A program made the position numbers and the translations under genes. Positions 47,461-56,184 of a DNA stretch of 64,000 nt are shown here, piece after piece. The notes under the pieces were generated by a model. It saw only the letters and a list, made by a program, of their open reading frames with translations. It ran no database searches and had not been told where the DNA came from. The DNA comes from Exilibacterium tricleocarpae. Its GTDB lineage: Bacteria > Pseudomonadota > Gammaproteobacteria > Pseudomonadales > Cellvibrionaceae. The DNA lies in assembly GCF_007004655.1 (NCBI RefSeq), contig NZ_ML660096.1:32049-96048 (forward strand). The letters are read 5' to 3'. Every line of letters starts with the position of its first letter. Within the stretch, counting starts at the first letter, position 1.

Positions 47461-47489
47461 ATATTATGAACTTGTTCATAATACTGCAA
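47461..47489 (-). promoter_or_regulatory. Promoter of MFS gene with palindromic operator
   Basis: On the minus strand TTGCAG (47489-47484) and TAATAT (47466-47461) are 17 nt apart. ATGAACTTGTTCAT forms a palindrome whose core is at 47467-47478, inside the spacer next to -10, the same geometry as at 45468. Confidence 0.8.
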
Positions 47490-47651
47490 GCAAACGTCAC
47501 TCTCGGGTAAAGAGCGGCCGATCAACTTTCCTTCATGCCCACCTACCTCGCGGGAGAGGACTTCTTTGATAAGAACGAAAAGGCCAGCACCCTAAGTCAC
47601 TTGCAAAGCCACTCAGTAAGCTACCGCATTGCGGTCGGTCCGCATGTAGCC

Positions 47652-47697
47652 TTGACAAAAGACAGCCATTCAAGTCAGTATTAAATGAACATATTCA
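47652..47697 (+). promoter_or_regulatory. Operator and promoter upstream of TonB relic and serine hydrolase 1
   Basis: TTGACA (47652-47657), TATTAA (47679-47684) and the palindrome TGAACATATTCA (47686-47697). The same layout with the same distances recurs at 49736-49781. The 21-nt spacing is long, so another -10 may be used. Confidence 0.65.
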
Positions 47698-47783
47698 TAT
47701 TACTGACTTTGCCAAGTTTTACCAGAGGTAAGATACGTTATTCTGCCGGCACATATAATTATAGGTAGTTGAGAGGAAGCCCA

Positions 47784-48014
47784 ATGTTACTTTAGAAGAG
47801 TGAGCTGTCCCTGGCTTTGATAACAATCACCACGGCACAAGCTCAACATGATTATGATTTTCAGCTATAAGAAATCGCTTTTACTGCTGAAAAGCGTCAA
47901 GCCAACCCTATTGTCTTGCGGTTGTCTCAAGTCCTTTATCAGGCCAAAGGTCAATTCTTAGAAAACTTTGTGGACTCCGTAACGATGCCTTACCGTTTTT
48001 CAGCCCAATTGTAG
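47784..48014 (+). pseudogene. Relic of a TonB-dependent receptor N-terminus
   Basis: From ATG 47784 the frame reads a signal-peptide-like stretch with one stop, then AQHDYDFQL, a stop, EIAFTAEKRQANPI and VLRLSQVLYQAKGQFLENFV up to a TAG near 48014. The stretch EIAFTAEKRQ corresponds to the EIIVTASKRE TonB-box region of the intact receptor at 50248. The plug and barrel are gone. A similar signal-peptide remnant lies at 49917. Confidence 0.65.
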
Positions 48015-48082
48015 TGTGGCCCCACTAGTTCTGTTCCATTTATACGGCTTTCACATCACATTATGGCAATAGGACCATACCT

Positions 48083-49414
48083 ATGAACGCTCAAAAGAGA
48101 ACCTTGTTTAGCCAAGATTCAGAAGTAGGACAGAAGTTTTTGACCAAGATAGGAGCGGCATTAATAACTGCCGTATCGCTATTGTCATCACCCGCCGGCG
48201 CCGCGGATGCAAAATCGAAAGATCTTCTTACTGAAAAGAAACTAGCGGCACTCGCCCCTACATTTGAATCTTATGTGACCTCCGGAAAACTGGCGGGTAT
48301 CGCAACCTTGGTTGCTCATAAAGGCCAGATCGTTCATTCTCAGACCATCGGCAAGCGTGACCTTGGGACCGGCGCACCCATGACAATGGATACGATCTTC
48401 CGCATCTATTCGATGACAAAACCTATCACAAGCACGGCGATCATGATATTGGTTGAGCGTGGAAAGTTGGATCTTGATGATCCACTCGAAAAGTTCATTC
48501 CGGAATTCTCAGATCCGATGGTTTTTGTTAGCGAGACTGAAGAAGGTGTCGTCACAGTTCCCGCTGAAAAATCGATTACCATCAAAGACCTTCTAACTCA
48601 CACATCGGGCCTCACCTACGGAATCGCCGGTCAAACTTCCGTCCACAAACAGTATCCCTCCTTCTCCAAAGATCTACATGTAAGCAGCATCGAGGATGTT
48701 TCAAAGAAGATTGCAGAAATCCCGTTAGTGGCTCAGCCCGGAACCAGCTACAACTATTCTGTCTCTATAGCCGTTCTCGGTCGTGTTATCGAAGTGGTGA
48801 GCGGCGAGCCATTAAACGAATTCATCGCCAATCACATATCAACACCCTTAGGTATGCACGACACAGACTTTTACGTTCCAAAGGAAAAGTTAGGTCGATA
48901 CGCTGACAACTATACCGTTGGCGAAGGCGGCTCACTCGTACTCATAGATGACAACGAAAAAGGGATTGCGTCTGGAAAGTTACCGAAACTCTTTATCGGC
49001 GGTGGCGGCATGGCATCTTCTATCATAGACTATTATCGATTTTGTCAAATGATATTGAACAAAGGAGAGCTTGATGGGATGCGTATCCTAAAAGAATCAA
49101 CGGTTGAATTGATGACAAAGAGCCATCTGCCCAGTGATTTTCCCAACATCACGTATGGCACGACGGAATTGAAAGGCGTCGGCTTTGGCTACGGGTTTGC
49201 GGTTGTGGAAGACCCCGCCCCCACATCGAGTCCAGGGTCGGCTGGAGAGTTGTGGTGGGGAGGGTATGCATCGACATCCTTCTGGATCGACCCGAAAGAA
49301 AAAATTGCAGCAGTACTAATGACCCAGCGTGTGCCATCGAGTCCCGTAAACAGTATTGCCATGGAAATGCGGCGCAAATTCCAGAATATCGTCTATGACG
49401 CGCTAAAGTTATAA
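48083..49414 (+). CDS. Exported serine hydrolase (beta-lactamase/family VIII esterase type), paralogue 1
   Basis: A 443-residue protein with a long N-terminus and a signal-like hydrophobic segment (about 24-41, ending AGAA). The catalytic S-x-x-K is in FRIYSMTKPITS (about 110-121), and the tyrosine motif Y-x-S in GTSYNYSVS (about 219-227). A WWGGYAST segment stands in the place of the KTG box. Family VIII enzymes hydrolyse esters, sometimes lactams. Paralogue of the gene at 56185. It is behind a leader with the regulon operator. Confidence 0.88.
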   Translation: MNAQKRTLFSQDSEVGQKFLTKIGAALITAVSLLSSPAGAADAKSKDLLTEKKLAALAPTFESYVTSGKLAGIATLVAHKGQIVHSQTIGKRDLGTGAPMTMDTIFRIYSMTKPITSTAIMILVERGKLDLDDPLEKFIPEFSDPMVFVSETEEGVVTVPAEKSITIKDLLTHTSGLTYGIAGQTSVHKQYPSFSKDLHVSSIEDVSKKIAEIPLVAQPGTSYNYSVSIAVLGRVIEVVSGEPLNEFIANHISTPLGMHDTDFYVPKEKLGRYADNYTVGEGGSLVLIDDNEKGIASGKLPKLFIGGGGMASSIIDYYRFCQMILNKGELDGMRILKESTVELMTKSHLPSDFPNITYGTTELKGVGFGYGFAVVEDPAPTSSPGSAGELWWGGYASTSFWIDPKEKIAAVLMTQRVPSSPVNSIAMEMRRKFQNIVYDALKL

Positions 49415-49735
49415 AGCAATAATGAACTCAATGCGTCCGCGATCCAGGTGGGGGCATTGAGTTGAATTTTGTATCTAAAACCCACGAAAATAATCCAATA
49501 GAATCCGCAATTCGGCACCTCTTCGGCGTAGGTCTGCCCACGATATCTGCCCACGATAGTAGAATGAACAACGAAATTAGCGGTCTCTTCCCGAGTCAGT
49601 AGCATTTACGTCAACCTCTCAGTACTGACATCAATTCTCATAGTATTTTCGCGCAACGCCAGCAACTAGGGGGCTCTCAGGTTCGTTTTCGCTTCGAGTC
49701 CAGTATCCGATAATGCCGAAGTTGAATTATAGGGC
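49415..49735. other. Region after serine hydrolase 1, with terminator hairpin
   Basis: No gene supported. AACTCAATGC (49425-49434) and GCATTGAGTT (49454-49463) are perfect 10-bp arms followed by GAATTTTG, a probable terminator for the hydrolase gene. The rest shows nothing recognisable. Confidence 0.6.
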
Positions 49736-49781
49736 TTGACAAACGATAGCTGTCCGATGCAGTATTAAATGAACCAATTCA
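49736..49781 (+). promoter_or_regulatory. Operator and promoter upstream of the TonB receptor
   Basis: TTGACA (49736-49741), TATTAA (49763-49768) and TGAACCAATTCA (49770-49781), the same block as at 47652. It is 467 nt from the receptor ATG, with a decayed signal-peptide region in between. Confidence 0.65.
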
Positions 49782-49916
49782 ATTAACTCGGCCGGTCGCG
49801 TTTTATCAGCGATCTGATGAGAACCCCTTGGGACTTGCTTGCGCTCTTGGGGAGGATAGGTAAGTTGATCCTGCCAACACAAAATCATAATGATAGATAG
49901 ATGAGAGGATCCCCGA

Positions 49917-50000
49917 TGTTTTTTCAAAGAATAAGCTATTCATGGTTTTGGTGACGGCCGTAACGGCGTTGGTCACCACACAAGCTCAACAGGGCAGGTT
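49917..50000 (+). pseudogene. Decayed signal-peptide segment related to 47784
   Basis: ATG 49917 followed by a frame that needs one shift to read VLVTAVTALVTTQAQQG, a signal-peptide-like end. It aligns with the start of the TonB relic at 47784 (shared ACACAAGCTCAACA-type stretch). 50001-50247 holds nothing further that I recognise. Confidence 0.45.
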
Positions 50001-50247
50001 GCCAATTTGGCTCCATGCGCATTAAGGGCACCATCAATCTGCCAGTCAGTTACACAATTTTGCGGCGCATTGCTTTCAACCCGATAGGACGTAACGGATT
50101 CATAGAGAAGGTTCATCTGGACACAGCCGGCCGTCCTTTGTGTGTTGCTTTTAGTAACTGAAAATATACTGAAACAGTTTGATCGCCCGTTATACCGCTC
50201 TAAATGCACTGTTATATCATAACAATAATTGATGGGAGCACATAACC

Positions 50248-52665
50248 ATGCACAAGCGTACCGATAGTCTATTCAAGAAATCTGTACTTACCACCACGGT
50301 GGTCACTGTGGTCGCCAGCGCCGTTAATGTACCTGCGGTGTTGGCGCAAGACGATGAAGGGTTTGGATTAGAAGAAATAATAGTAACCGCATCAAAGCGG
50401 GAAAAAACACTTCAGGATACCCCCATCGCCGTTAATGTAACCACCAGTCAAGACATAGAACAGGCTAAAATCTATGAACTTGCTGACCTGCAAACACTGG
50501 TTCCAACTCTGCGAGTCAACAACAACGTCTTTGTTTCCGCCCAATCCTTCTCAATCCGGGGGTTTGCTAGCCCTACGGCTCTGGGCACGGAGCCCTCGGT
50601 TGGTGTATTCGTTGACGGTGTTTTTCGTTCTCGCGCCACCGGTGCCATTTCTGATCTGCCAAAACTTGAACGCGTAGAAGTGTTAAGTGGTCCGCAAAGT
50701 ACGTTGTTTGGTAAAAACGCTTCAGCGGGCGTTATCAGTATTGTTACAGCTGCGCCATCCTATGAGCCGGAAGGTAAAGTTGAAGTAACCCTGGGCAATT
50801 ATGATCAAAGAATCCTCAAGGGTTCTATTTCCGCTGGTGTCTCCGATAAAGTAGCGCTGAGTTTATCAGGAGGCTACAACCAGCGAGATGGCTATACCAA
50901 GGCTTTGGTAGCTGGCGCAGAGGACTACGACTCCAAAGATCGCTGGAATATTCGCAGCCAACTACTTTGGGAACCAAACGATCACACGCGCCTGCGCGTC
51001 ATCGCCGACTACAGCAAAATTGATGAAATTTGCTGTGCATCAGTAGATGTCGTCCAGGGCCCACTTGCACCGGCCATAGAATTTCTGGGTGGTGCCGTAT
51101 TGAACGAGAGTAAGGCGTTTCCGCGCAAACACACCGCTGCTGTACCGACTAGAACTAAGGTTGTAGACGGTGGCATTTCTCTACATGCTGACCTTGATTT
51201 TGATGGCTTTAGCTTAACCTCTATTTCGGCTTACCGAATCAATGAAGTGCAGAATGCCGGTCAGATAGGTGACGAATCTCTCAATACCAGCTTCAGGATT
51301 GGCGACCCTGGAACTGACATTAAGGGCCTTAGTCAGGAGCTTCGCTTGACTTCAACGGGAGATGGCCCACTAGACTGGATTGTGGGCGGGTTCTATTTTG
51401 ACGAAGAAGCATCTCTGGAGGATGGAATAAGAAACGGTCCTGACTTACGACCTTTTATCGATGTGTTAGTAGGCGGCAATGGCGACGGTACCGCCCTCGT
51501 AGGACTGGAAGGATCGTTGGGGCTGCCCGCAGGCTCGACTTTCGCGGACGGCGATGTTGCGCTCTATCGAATCGGACAAGACAATAAGGACTTTTCTGTA
51601 TTTGGTAACCTAGACTACAACATTAATGAGTCCTGGACGGCAACGCTAGGTCTCAACTATACCAAAGATAAAAAAGAAGCGTTTTTAACAGAGCTTCAAA
51701 ATGATGATCTATTTGCGAGCCTGGGATTTTTAGCAAACGGCCCGTTGGCCAGTCTGCAATTCCGGCCTCCCGTTGTTGAATTTCCCAATGTGGTTGAAAG
51801 TGGTAAGTCTGAAGACAGTAAGACCACCTATGTGCTGCGCTTAGCCTACAGGCTGAATGACAATATGAACTTCTATGTCAGTAAAGCGACGGGCTTTAAG
51901 TCTTCATCTTGGGATTTATCCAACTTCTCTCGCCCGGATATCAATGATGCGGCAGCGCTAGACGCCGCAGGTATAAACTCCTCTAACCCAAAGTACGGTT
52001 CCCGTATGTCTACGCCAGAATATGCGACCGTGCTTGAGTTTGGCGCGAAGCTATTTTTCAGACAAGTCTCGTTAAATCTAGCCGTGTTTCAACAGACGCT
52101 GCAAGATTTCCAAGTGAGATCATTTGACGGTGTGAATTTATTCCAGGCCAACGCCGGCGAAACCTCGGTGGATGGTTTTGAGTTCGATGCCCGTTACTCA
52201 CCCTCTGACAACTGGACATTCAGTTTGGCAGGAACCTATCTTGATCCCATCTACGATGATTTTAGAAACGCGCCTCCAGGACCAGGTGATGACCCTTCTA
52301 TGCCGAAGGATCTATCGGGAACTAAGCCAAAAAACATACCTTCCACAAGTCTTGCCTTGGGTGTTGTGTATAACAAATCCCTTGAAAACGGCACAGACTT
52401 TTTTATTAGAGCGGATTACCAATACGAAAGCTCAGTTAAACTCAGTGATCTCGACACTCGCTTCGAACGCCAAATCAAGAATCTAGGAGTGAGCACAGGT
52501 TTGTTCTTTAACAACAATGTCAGCGTGCAGTTTTGGGGTCGCAACCTAACGGATGATGAAAATCTGGTGTCTATATTTGGCGCTCCAGGCCAGCCGGGTA
52601 CGATCAGTGCGTATGTCAACACGCCGCGCACCTTTGGCTTGTCAATTGCGTATGAGTACAAGTAA
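50248..52665 (+). CDS. TonB-dependent outer-membrane receptor
   Basis: An 805-residue active transporter of the outer membrane. The signal peptide ends near VLAQ (about residue 33). The TonB box region is LEEIIVTASKREKTLQDTPIAVNV (about 41-64), the plug domain runs to about residue 165 (FSIRGFASPTALGTEPSVGVFVDGVFRSR, VEVLSGPQSTLFGKNASAGVISI), and the rest forms the barrel. It ends TPRTFGLSIAYEYK. The type is that of receptors for organic substrates in marine and sphingomonad-like bacteria rather than clear siderophore receptors. It lies in the middle of the palindrome regulon. Confidence 0.93.
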   Translation: MHKRTDSLFKKSVLTTTVVTVVASAVNVPAVLAQDDEGFGLEEIIVTASKREKTLQDTPIAVNVTTSQDIEQAKIYELADLQTLVPTLRVNNNVFVSAQSFSIRGFASPTALGTEPSVGVFVDGVFRSRATGAISDLPKLERVEVLSGPQSTLFGKNASAGVISIVTAAPSYEPEGKVEVTLGNYDQRILKGSISAGVSDKVALSLSGGYNQRDGYTKALVAGAEDYDSKDRWNIRSQLLWEPNDHTRLRVIADYSKIDEICCASVDVVQGPLAPAIEFLGGAVLNESKAFPRKHTAAVPTRTKVVDGGISLHADLDFDGFSLTSISAYRINEVQNAGQIGDESLNTSFRIGDPGTDIKGLSQELRLTSTGDGPLDWIVGGFYFDEEASLEDGIRNGPDLRPFIDVLVGGNGDGTALVGLEGSLGLPAGSTFADGDVALYRIGQDNKDFSVFGNLDYNINESWTATLGLNYTKDKKEAFLTELQNDDLFASLGFLANGPLASLQFRPPVVEFPNVVESGKSEDSKTTYVLRLAYRLNDNMNFYVSKATGFKSSSWDLSNFSRPDINDAAALDAAGINSSNPKYGSRMSTPEYATVLEFGAKLFFRQVSLNLAVFQQTLQDFQVRSFDGVNLFQANAGETSVDGFEFDARYSPSDNWTFSLAGTYLDPIYDDFRNAPPGPGDDPSMPKDLSGTKPKNIPSTSLALGVVYNKSLENGTDFFIRADYQYESSVKLSDLDTRFERQIKNLGVSTGLFFNNNVSVQFWGRNLTDDENLVSIFGAPGQPGTISAYVNTPRTFGLSIAYEYK

Positions 52666-53002
52666 CCGGCGTTTGCAACGGGCGGCGATCAATGCCGCCA
52701 AAACGCTGCGGGAGGCGGATTTTGACAGACCCGCTACGGTGCGGTGCACAGACAGGCCCTAGCCCGAGCACTGCACCAGCCCACTCCAATCTCTTGAGTT
52801 TGCACTACTAATGCAGACCAAAAGTGAATTTGCACTTGGTACAAATCGTGGTCTGTCACGTTTTCCGGTTTTTCACTTGATCTCGTCCGATTTGAGAGCA
52901 CATGCTTGCTCCGGCGCTGCTATGGCAACGTTTATGCTTCCGAGCACTCTTAAATCGAACGATCTCTGCGCGAAAACTCCGGTAACTGGCGCAATGTTCG
53001 GT
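52666..53002. other. Intergenic region between convergent TonB receptor and VOC genes
   Basis: 337 bases; no gene, hairpin with T run, or repeat that I could support. Confidence 0.5.
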
Positions 53003-54034
53003 CTAGGTATCTTTCGGTTGGCGCAGCGAGAACACATTGCCATCTACATCGAATGCGTACGCCTGCCAGAGGTTGTCCAACAACACCGGTTCGCTCACGA
53101 ACGCAACACCGAGTTCTTTAAGTCGTTGATATTCCCGTTGAATATTCCCGACCTCAATTGAGAAGCTATAGCCTGGGGCGGTTACCTCGCGTTGGCCTGA
53201 AAACGCTGGGGTACGAGGGTTCTCATATTGCCAGAGCTCTATCACCTTAACGGAGTCCATGCGAAACCAACAGCCTTTCACGTGCGCGTTATCCACGTTG
53301 ACCACTTTATCGGACTGGGGGTGATTCTTGTATTCACCGACGTTATAGGGAGAAAAGCCCAGTACCATCTGATAGAAAGACATAAGGCGTTTAATATCAT
53401 GAGTAACCAGGGCAACTTGTGTCATCCACATCGGGTAGCCCAAATCCTGAAAGGCGCTGTCGTAGCCGGAACGCGCGAGAATCTCTTTGTCCATCTGCTC
53501 CATCTCCAGCATATTGCCTTCCGGATCGTAGCCGTAGGCATAAGTCACGCCATAGCCACCCAAATCCACAGGTGAAGAGCCGCGGCTCAGGACATCCAAA
53601 CCCGCCGCCACAAACTTGTCGTAACCAGGATCTGAAGCTGAGGATGGAAAGCAGGTGTGCGTCATGCCAGGCCCCTGAACCGGCATTTTGTGTACCGGAG
53701 AATCTCGATTGTGCTCGAACGCTATCAGCTCAAACAACATGTTTGGCGCCTTGATTACCGCTTGCTCATACTCCAGACCTGGAGCGCCGAAGAGTTTATT
53801 GGCATCGGCGTTGTCGGTGACCAACTCTCGACTGAGCAATTCGAATCCGGTAGCGCGCTGATAGAACGACAATGTCTTGTCCAAATCCCTGACCGACAAG
53901 CCGATGTGATTAATGCCCTGAATGCTGGTGGCGGTATCCTTGACGGACGCCTTTGGGTCGACTTCGACGGTGGTTTTAGCCAGCGATGCCGCCAGTGTGG
54001 TATCGGCAACTAACGATTGATTCGTGGGTCTCAT
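53003..54034 (-). CDS. Two-domain VOC (glyoxalase/extradiol dioxygenase fold) protein
   Basis: A 343-residue protein with two VOC modules (about 38-180 and 200-338). The first keeps plausible metal ligands: His in GINHIGLSVRD, His in GMTHTCF and Glu in EGNMLEMEQ. The second lacks equivalent residues (TQVALVTHD, SFSIEVG, NVFSLRQ). A complete first and degenerate second site resembles ring-cleaving dioxygenases and some isomerases, but class cannot be decided. Start ATG has AAAGGGAAA upstream. The operator TGAACAGGTTCA precedes it. Confidence 0.85.
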   Translation of the reverse strand: MRPTNQSLVADTTLAASLAKTTVEVDPKASVKDTATSIQGINHIGLSVRDLDKTLSFYQRATGFELLSRELVTDNADANKLFGAPGLEYEQAVIKAPNMLFELIAFEHNRDSPVHKMPVQGPGMTHTCFPSSASDPGYDKFVAAGLDVLSRGSSPVDLGGYGVTYAYGYDPEGNMLEMEQMDKEILARSGYDSAFQDLGYPMWMTQVALVTHDIKRLMSFYQMVLGFSPYNVGEYKNHPQSDKVVNVDNAHVKGCWFRMDSVKVIELWQYENPRTPAFSGQREVTAPGYSFSIEVGNIQREYQRLKELGVAFVSEPVLLDNLWQAYAFDVDGNVFSLRQPKDT

Positions 54035-54178
54035 TATTTCCCTTTTACTCTGCTTCTAAAAAAGCAGTTTTTGTATTTGTTCGAATTCGGAAAGCTTTAG
54101 ACACTTATGATGCAAAATCGGCGACATGATGCCGTCGTCGATAAAACCTGGAATTCGGCGATTTACCTAACCAATAAA

Positions 54179-54196
54179 ATTTTATGAACAGGTTCA
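54179..54196 (-). promoter_or_regulatory. Operator and -10 upstream of the VOC gene
   Basis: TGAACAGGTTCA (54185-54196) abuts TAAAAT (54184-54179, minus strand), the same operator-next-to--10 geometry as before the MFS and amidohydrolase genes. The -35 is weak. It is about 145 nt before the VOC start. Confidence 0.65.
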
Positions 54197-54554
54197 AATA
54201 ATTCTATTGAATAAAAAGTGTGTGTCAACCCTCACGCCAGCAGACCATTCAGAGCTAACTGACTCTGGTGCTGGGCGCGCGGCAGCTGAATCCATGTCAA
54301 TGACATGGACGCGATGGCGGCAGTGGTGCTCGTTGAGGGGGAGCGCTCGTGGGTTCTCAGCGCCCGTGAGCATTACTGAAAATCCGTGAAGATCCGTGAA
54401 AGGGAATATAAGTGCAGCGAGACATGAGTGCTGTTTGGTCGGTTGCCCGATGTCTTATACTCGTTTTCCCGGTTCCCAGAGTGATGGGAGGTTTTGGCAC
54501 ATCTCGCCCCGACCATTACCCGGCAGTTACACCCTTATCTCACTTTGATAGTGG
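54197..54554. other. Intergenic region between VOC and flavin reductase promoters
   Basis: No credible gene. A 60-codon frame at 54207-54389 has no features. Short direct repeats of AAATCCGTGAA/AGATCCGTGAA type lie near 54380-54400. Confidence 0.5.
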
Positions 54555-54602
54555 TTGACATTGGTATACCGGAGATTACAATTCGAAATATGAACTTGTT
54601 CA
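54555..54602 (+). promoter_or_regulatory. Promoter with palindromic operator for the flavin reductase unit
   Basis: TTGACA (54555-54560), 16-nt spacer, TACAAT (54577-54582), then TGAACTTGTTCA (54591-54602) around the expected start point. The same TTGACA-16-TACAAT layout occurs at 55974. Confidence 0.85.
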
Positions 54603-54634
54603 ATATACCCTGAGTCAGCGGGGTATAACATCGA

Positions 54635-54865
54635 GTGGGCGCAATTCCTGCGGATTTTCAGGTCGTTGAAGAGGCAGCCGTTGATGAGGTTGATTCCTAT
54701 CCGGAGCAAGCTCAAAGAAAGATCACCCGAGGCAATGATAAGGGCGCTTTGGTGTTCACAGTAGAGCAGCTGTTAACCTGTCCAGTCTGCGTGTATCTCT
54801 CCGGCAGCGCGCCTGGATTCCAACCGACAACGGTACTGAATGATGCAGGATTCAAGAACATTTAG
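54635..54865 (+). CDS. Short reading frame before the flavin reductase gene, possibly a gene remnant
   Basis: 76 codons from GTG 54635 (GAIPADFQVVEEAAVDEVDS, then RKITRGNDKGALVFTVEQLL). The tail after residue 45 looks random. It may be the end of a lost enzyme gene (an oxidoreductase tail is conceivable) or a leader frame. It lies just behind the operator and overlaps the next start by 26 nt. Not recognised. Confidence 0.3.
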   Translation: MGAIPADFQVVEEAAVDEVDSYPEQAQRKITRGNDKGALVFTVEQLLTCPVCVYLSGSAPGFQPTTVLNDAGFKNI

Positions 54866-55316
54866 ACAGACCTTAAGTCAATTTGCCACCGGAGTGACTG
54901 TGATCACGGCTAAATCCCCATCGGGAAAACCCATTGGGATGACCGCCAATAGCTTTAGTTCGCTCTCCCTTGACCCGCCTCTGGTGCTTTGGAGTATTGC
55001 CAGATCCTCCGGTCTGTACACAGAGTTTGTCGAGGCGAAGCACTACGCCATACACGTGTTGAAAGAAGGGCAACAACAGGTATCCCATCAGTTTTCCCGC
55101 AGGAATATTGATCGATTTGAGGGTGTCCCTTACCAGTTCGACAACCGCGGAGTTCCCCTGTTAAATGATTGCCTTGCCAGATTCAGCTGCGAGGCTTTCT
55201 CGCACATGGACGGTGGTGATCACACCATTATCGTCGGCCGCGTTATCGATATGAGCAAGGCCCAAGGTTCTCCCCTGATCTTCCATGGAGGCAGTTACGG
55301 GGCTCTGGCAAGTTAG
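54840..55316 (+). CDS. Flavin reductase (two-component monooxygenase reductase type)
   Basis: A 158-residue FMN/FAD reductase of the HpaC/flavin reductase-like family. Typical segments are FRQTLSQFATGVTVITAKSPSGKPIGMTANSFSSLSLDPPLVLWSI (about 7-52) and the C-terminal DGGDHTIIVGRVID (about 125-138) followed by PLIFHGGSYGAL. These enzymes supply reduced flavin to a separate oxygenase, but no oxygenase gene is visible in this window. Its promoter bears the regulon palindrome. Confidence 0.88.
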   Translation: MMQDSRTFRQTLSQFATGVTVITAKSPSGKPIGMTANSFSSLSLDPPLVLWSIARSSGLYTEFVEAKHYAIHVLKEGQQQVSHQFSRRNIDRFEGVPYQFDNRGVPLLNDCLARFSCEAFSHMDGGDHTIIVGRVIDMSKAQGSPLIFHGGSYGALAS

Positions 55317-55490
55317 TTCCACTATTGGGTGGTGTCGAGACGCCTTCGCCGCTGGGCAGCAGCGAACAACACCTCAAACTTTGCTGAAAGGGATTCAGAA
55401 CCAGCAACGGCGAGGACGTCAGGTCAACCACAGAAATACCACTACAAACTGACAGAGAATAGCCCAAGTCTGCTTTAAGGAGTTATCGTT

Positions 55491-55715
55491 TTGGACAATT
55501 TTGAACAGAAAACTGCCTTTATTACCGGCGCCGCGTCAGGGCTTGGGCTTGGGCTTGGGCTTGGGCTGGTCCTGACCAAAGCTCTTGTTAACGCCGGGGT
55601 CACTGTCTTTGGTGGGCCGGGGGAAATCCCATTTAGAGATTGGCAGTGGAATACCCTCTTTACACTACATTGCTCCTCCAATCATCCGGCGAATAAAAGG
55701 CCATACATCAGGTGA
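55491..55715 (+). pseudogene. Truncated short-chain dehydrogenase with expanded Gly-Leu repeat
   Basis: Starts at TTG 55491 behind AAGGAG. DNFEQKTAFITGAASGLG opens a Rossmann fold, but the cofactor motif continues GLGLGLGLVLTKALVNAGVTVFGG, and the frame ends at 75 codons. An SDR needs about 250. The extra Leu-Gly pairs come from tandem GGGCTT units (55539-55568). A damaged relic of an SDR gene. Confidence 0.75.
55539..55568. repeat. Tandem GGGCTT hexamer inside SDR relic
   Basis: Four exact GGGCTT units and a fifth GGGCTG. They encode alternating Gly-Leu in the NAD-binding loop and look like replication slippage. Confidence 0.9.
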
Positions 55716-55973
55716 ATAGCGCGCTTCGATTCACGGCATCGCTGGCCGATTTAGCCATGCAGGTTTTGACCGAAATTTCGACAACTTTCACACATTGGTC
55801 GCATTCTGGGATTGCGGTGGGTCGTTAAGCAGTGGTTGCGCAAAAGCTTGTCACCAAACCTATTGGCGAACTTAGAATAGTTTCCGCAGTAAACGATAGC
55901 TGTTGCTCAGAATGTGTCTCAAACCTCAGCATATTTGTTATGGGCATCGTTTCCAATGTCCTGTCAGTGATCA
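55716..55973. other. Region after SDR relic, no clear gene
   Basis: A second frame through 55630-55860 is open for long stretches with one stop (SHLEIGSGIPSLHYIAPPII, then RFSHAGFDRNFDNFHTLVAF), suggesting the remains of another coding sequence that I cannot assign. Confidence 0.3.
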
Positions 55974-56020
55974 TTGACACAAACATTTTTACGATTACAA
56001 TCATAAAGTGAACTTGCTCA
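55974..56020 (+). promoter_or_regulatory. Promoter with palindromic operator for serine hydrolase 2
   Basis: TTGACA (55974-55979), 16-nt spacer, TACAAT (55996-56001), then TGAACTTGCTCA (56009-56020). One base departs from the perfect palindrome. It is 165 nt before the hydrolase ATG. Confidence 0.8.
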
Positions 56021-56184
56021 ACATAACTTAGTAATCTGAGAGACAAAAGCTGGAAGACAAGAGTGAGCGCTATTGTTTCTGCAGGCTTTCAATTTGTTAA
56101 GGGTGAAAAAACCTCTTCCGGTCGTGCCGTTCGGCTTGGCAATATGAACTCACGCAAAAGTCAACCATAATATCGAGAACCACC

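Noticed and set aside
49973..50209. 78-codon minus-strand frame before the TonB receptor
   Set aside because: No recognised family and no start signal; it could be a remnant but cannot be supported.
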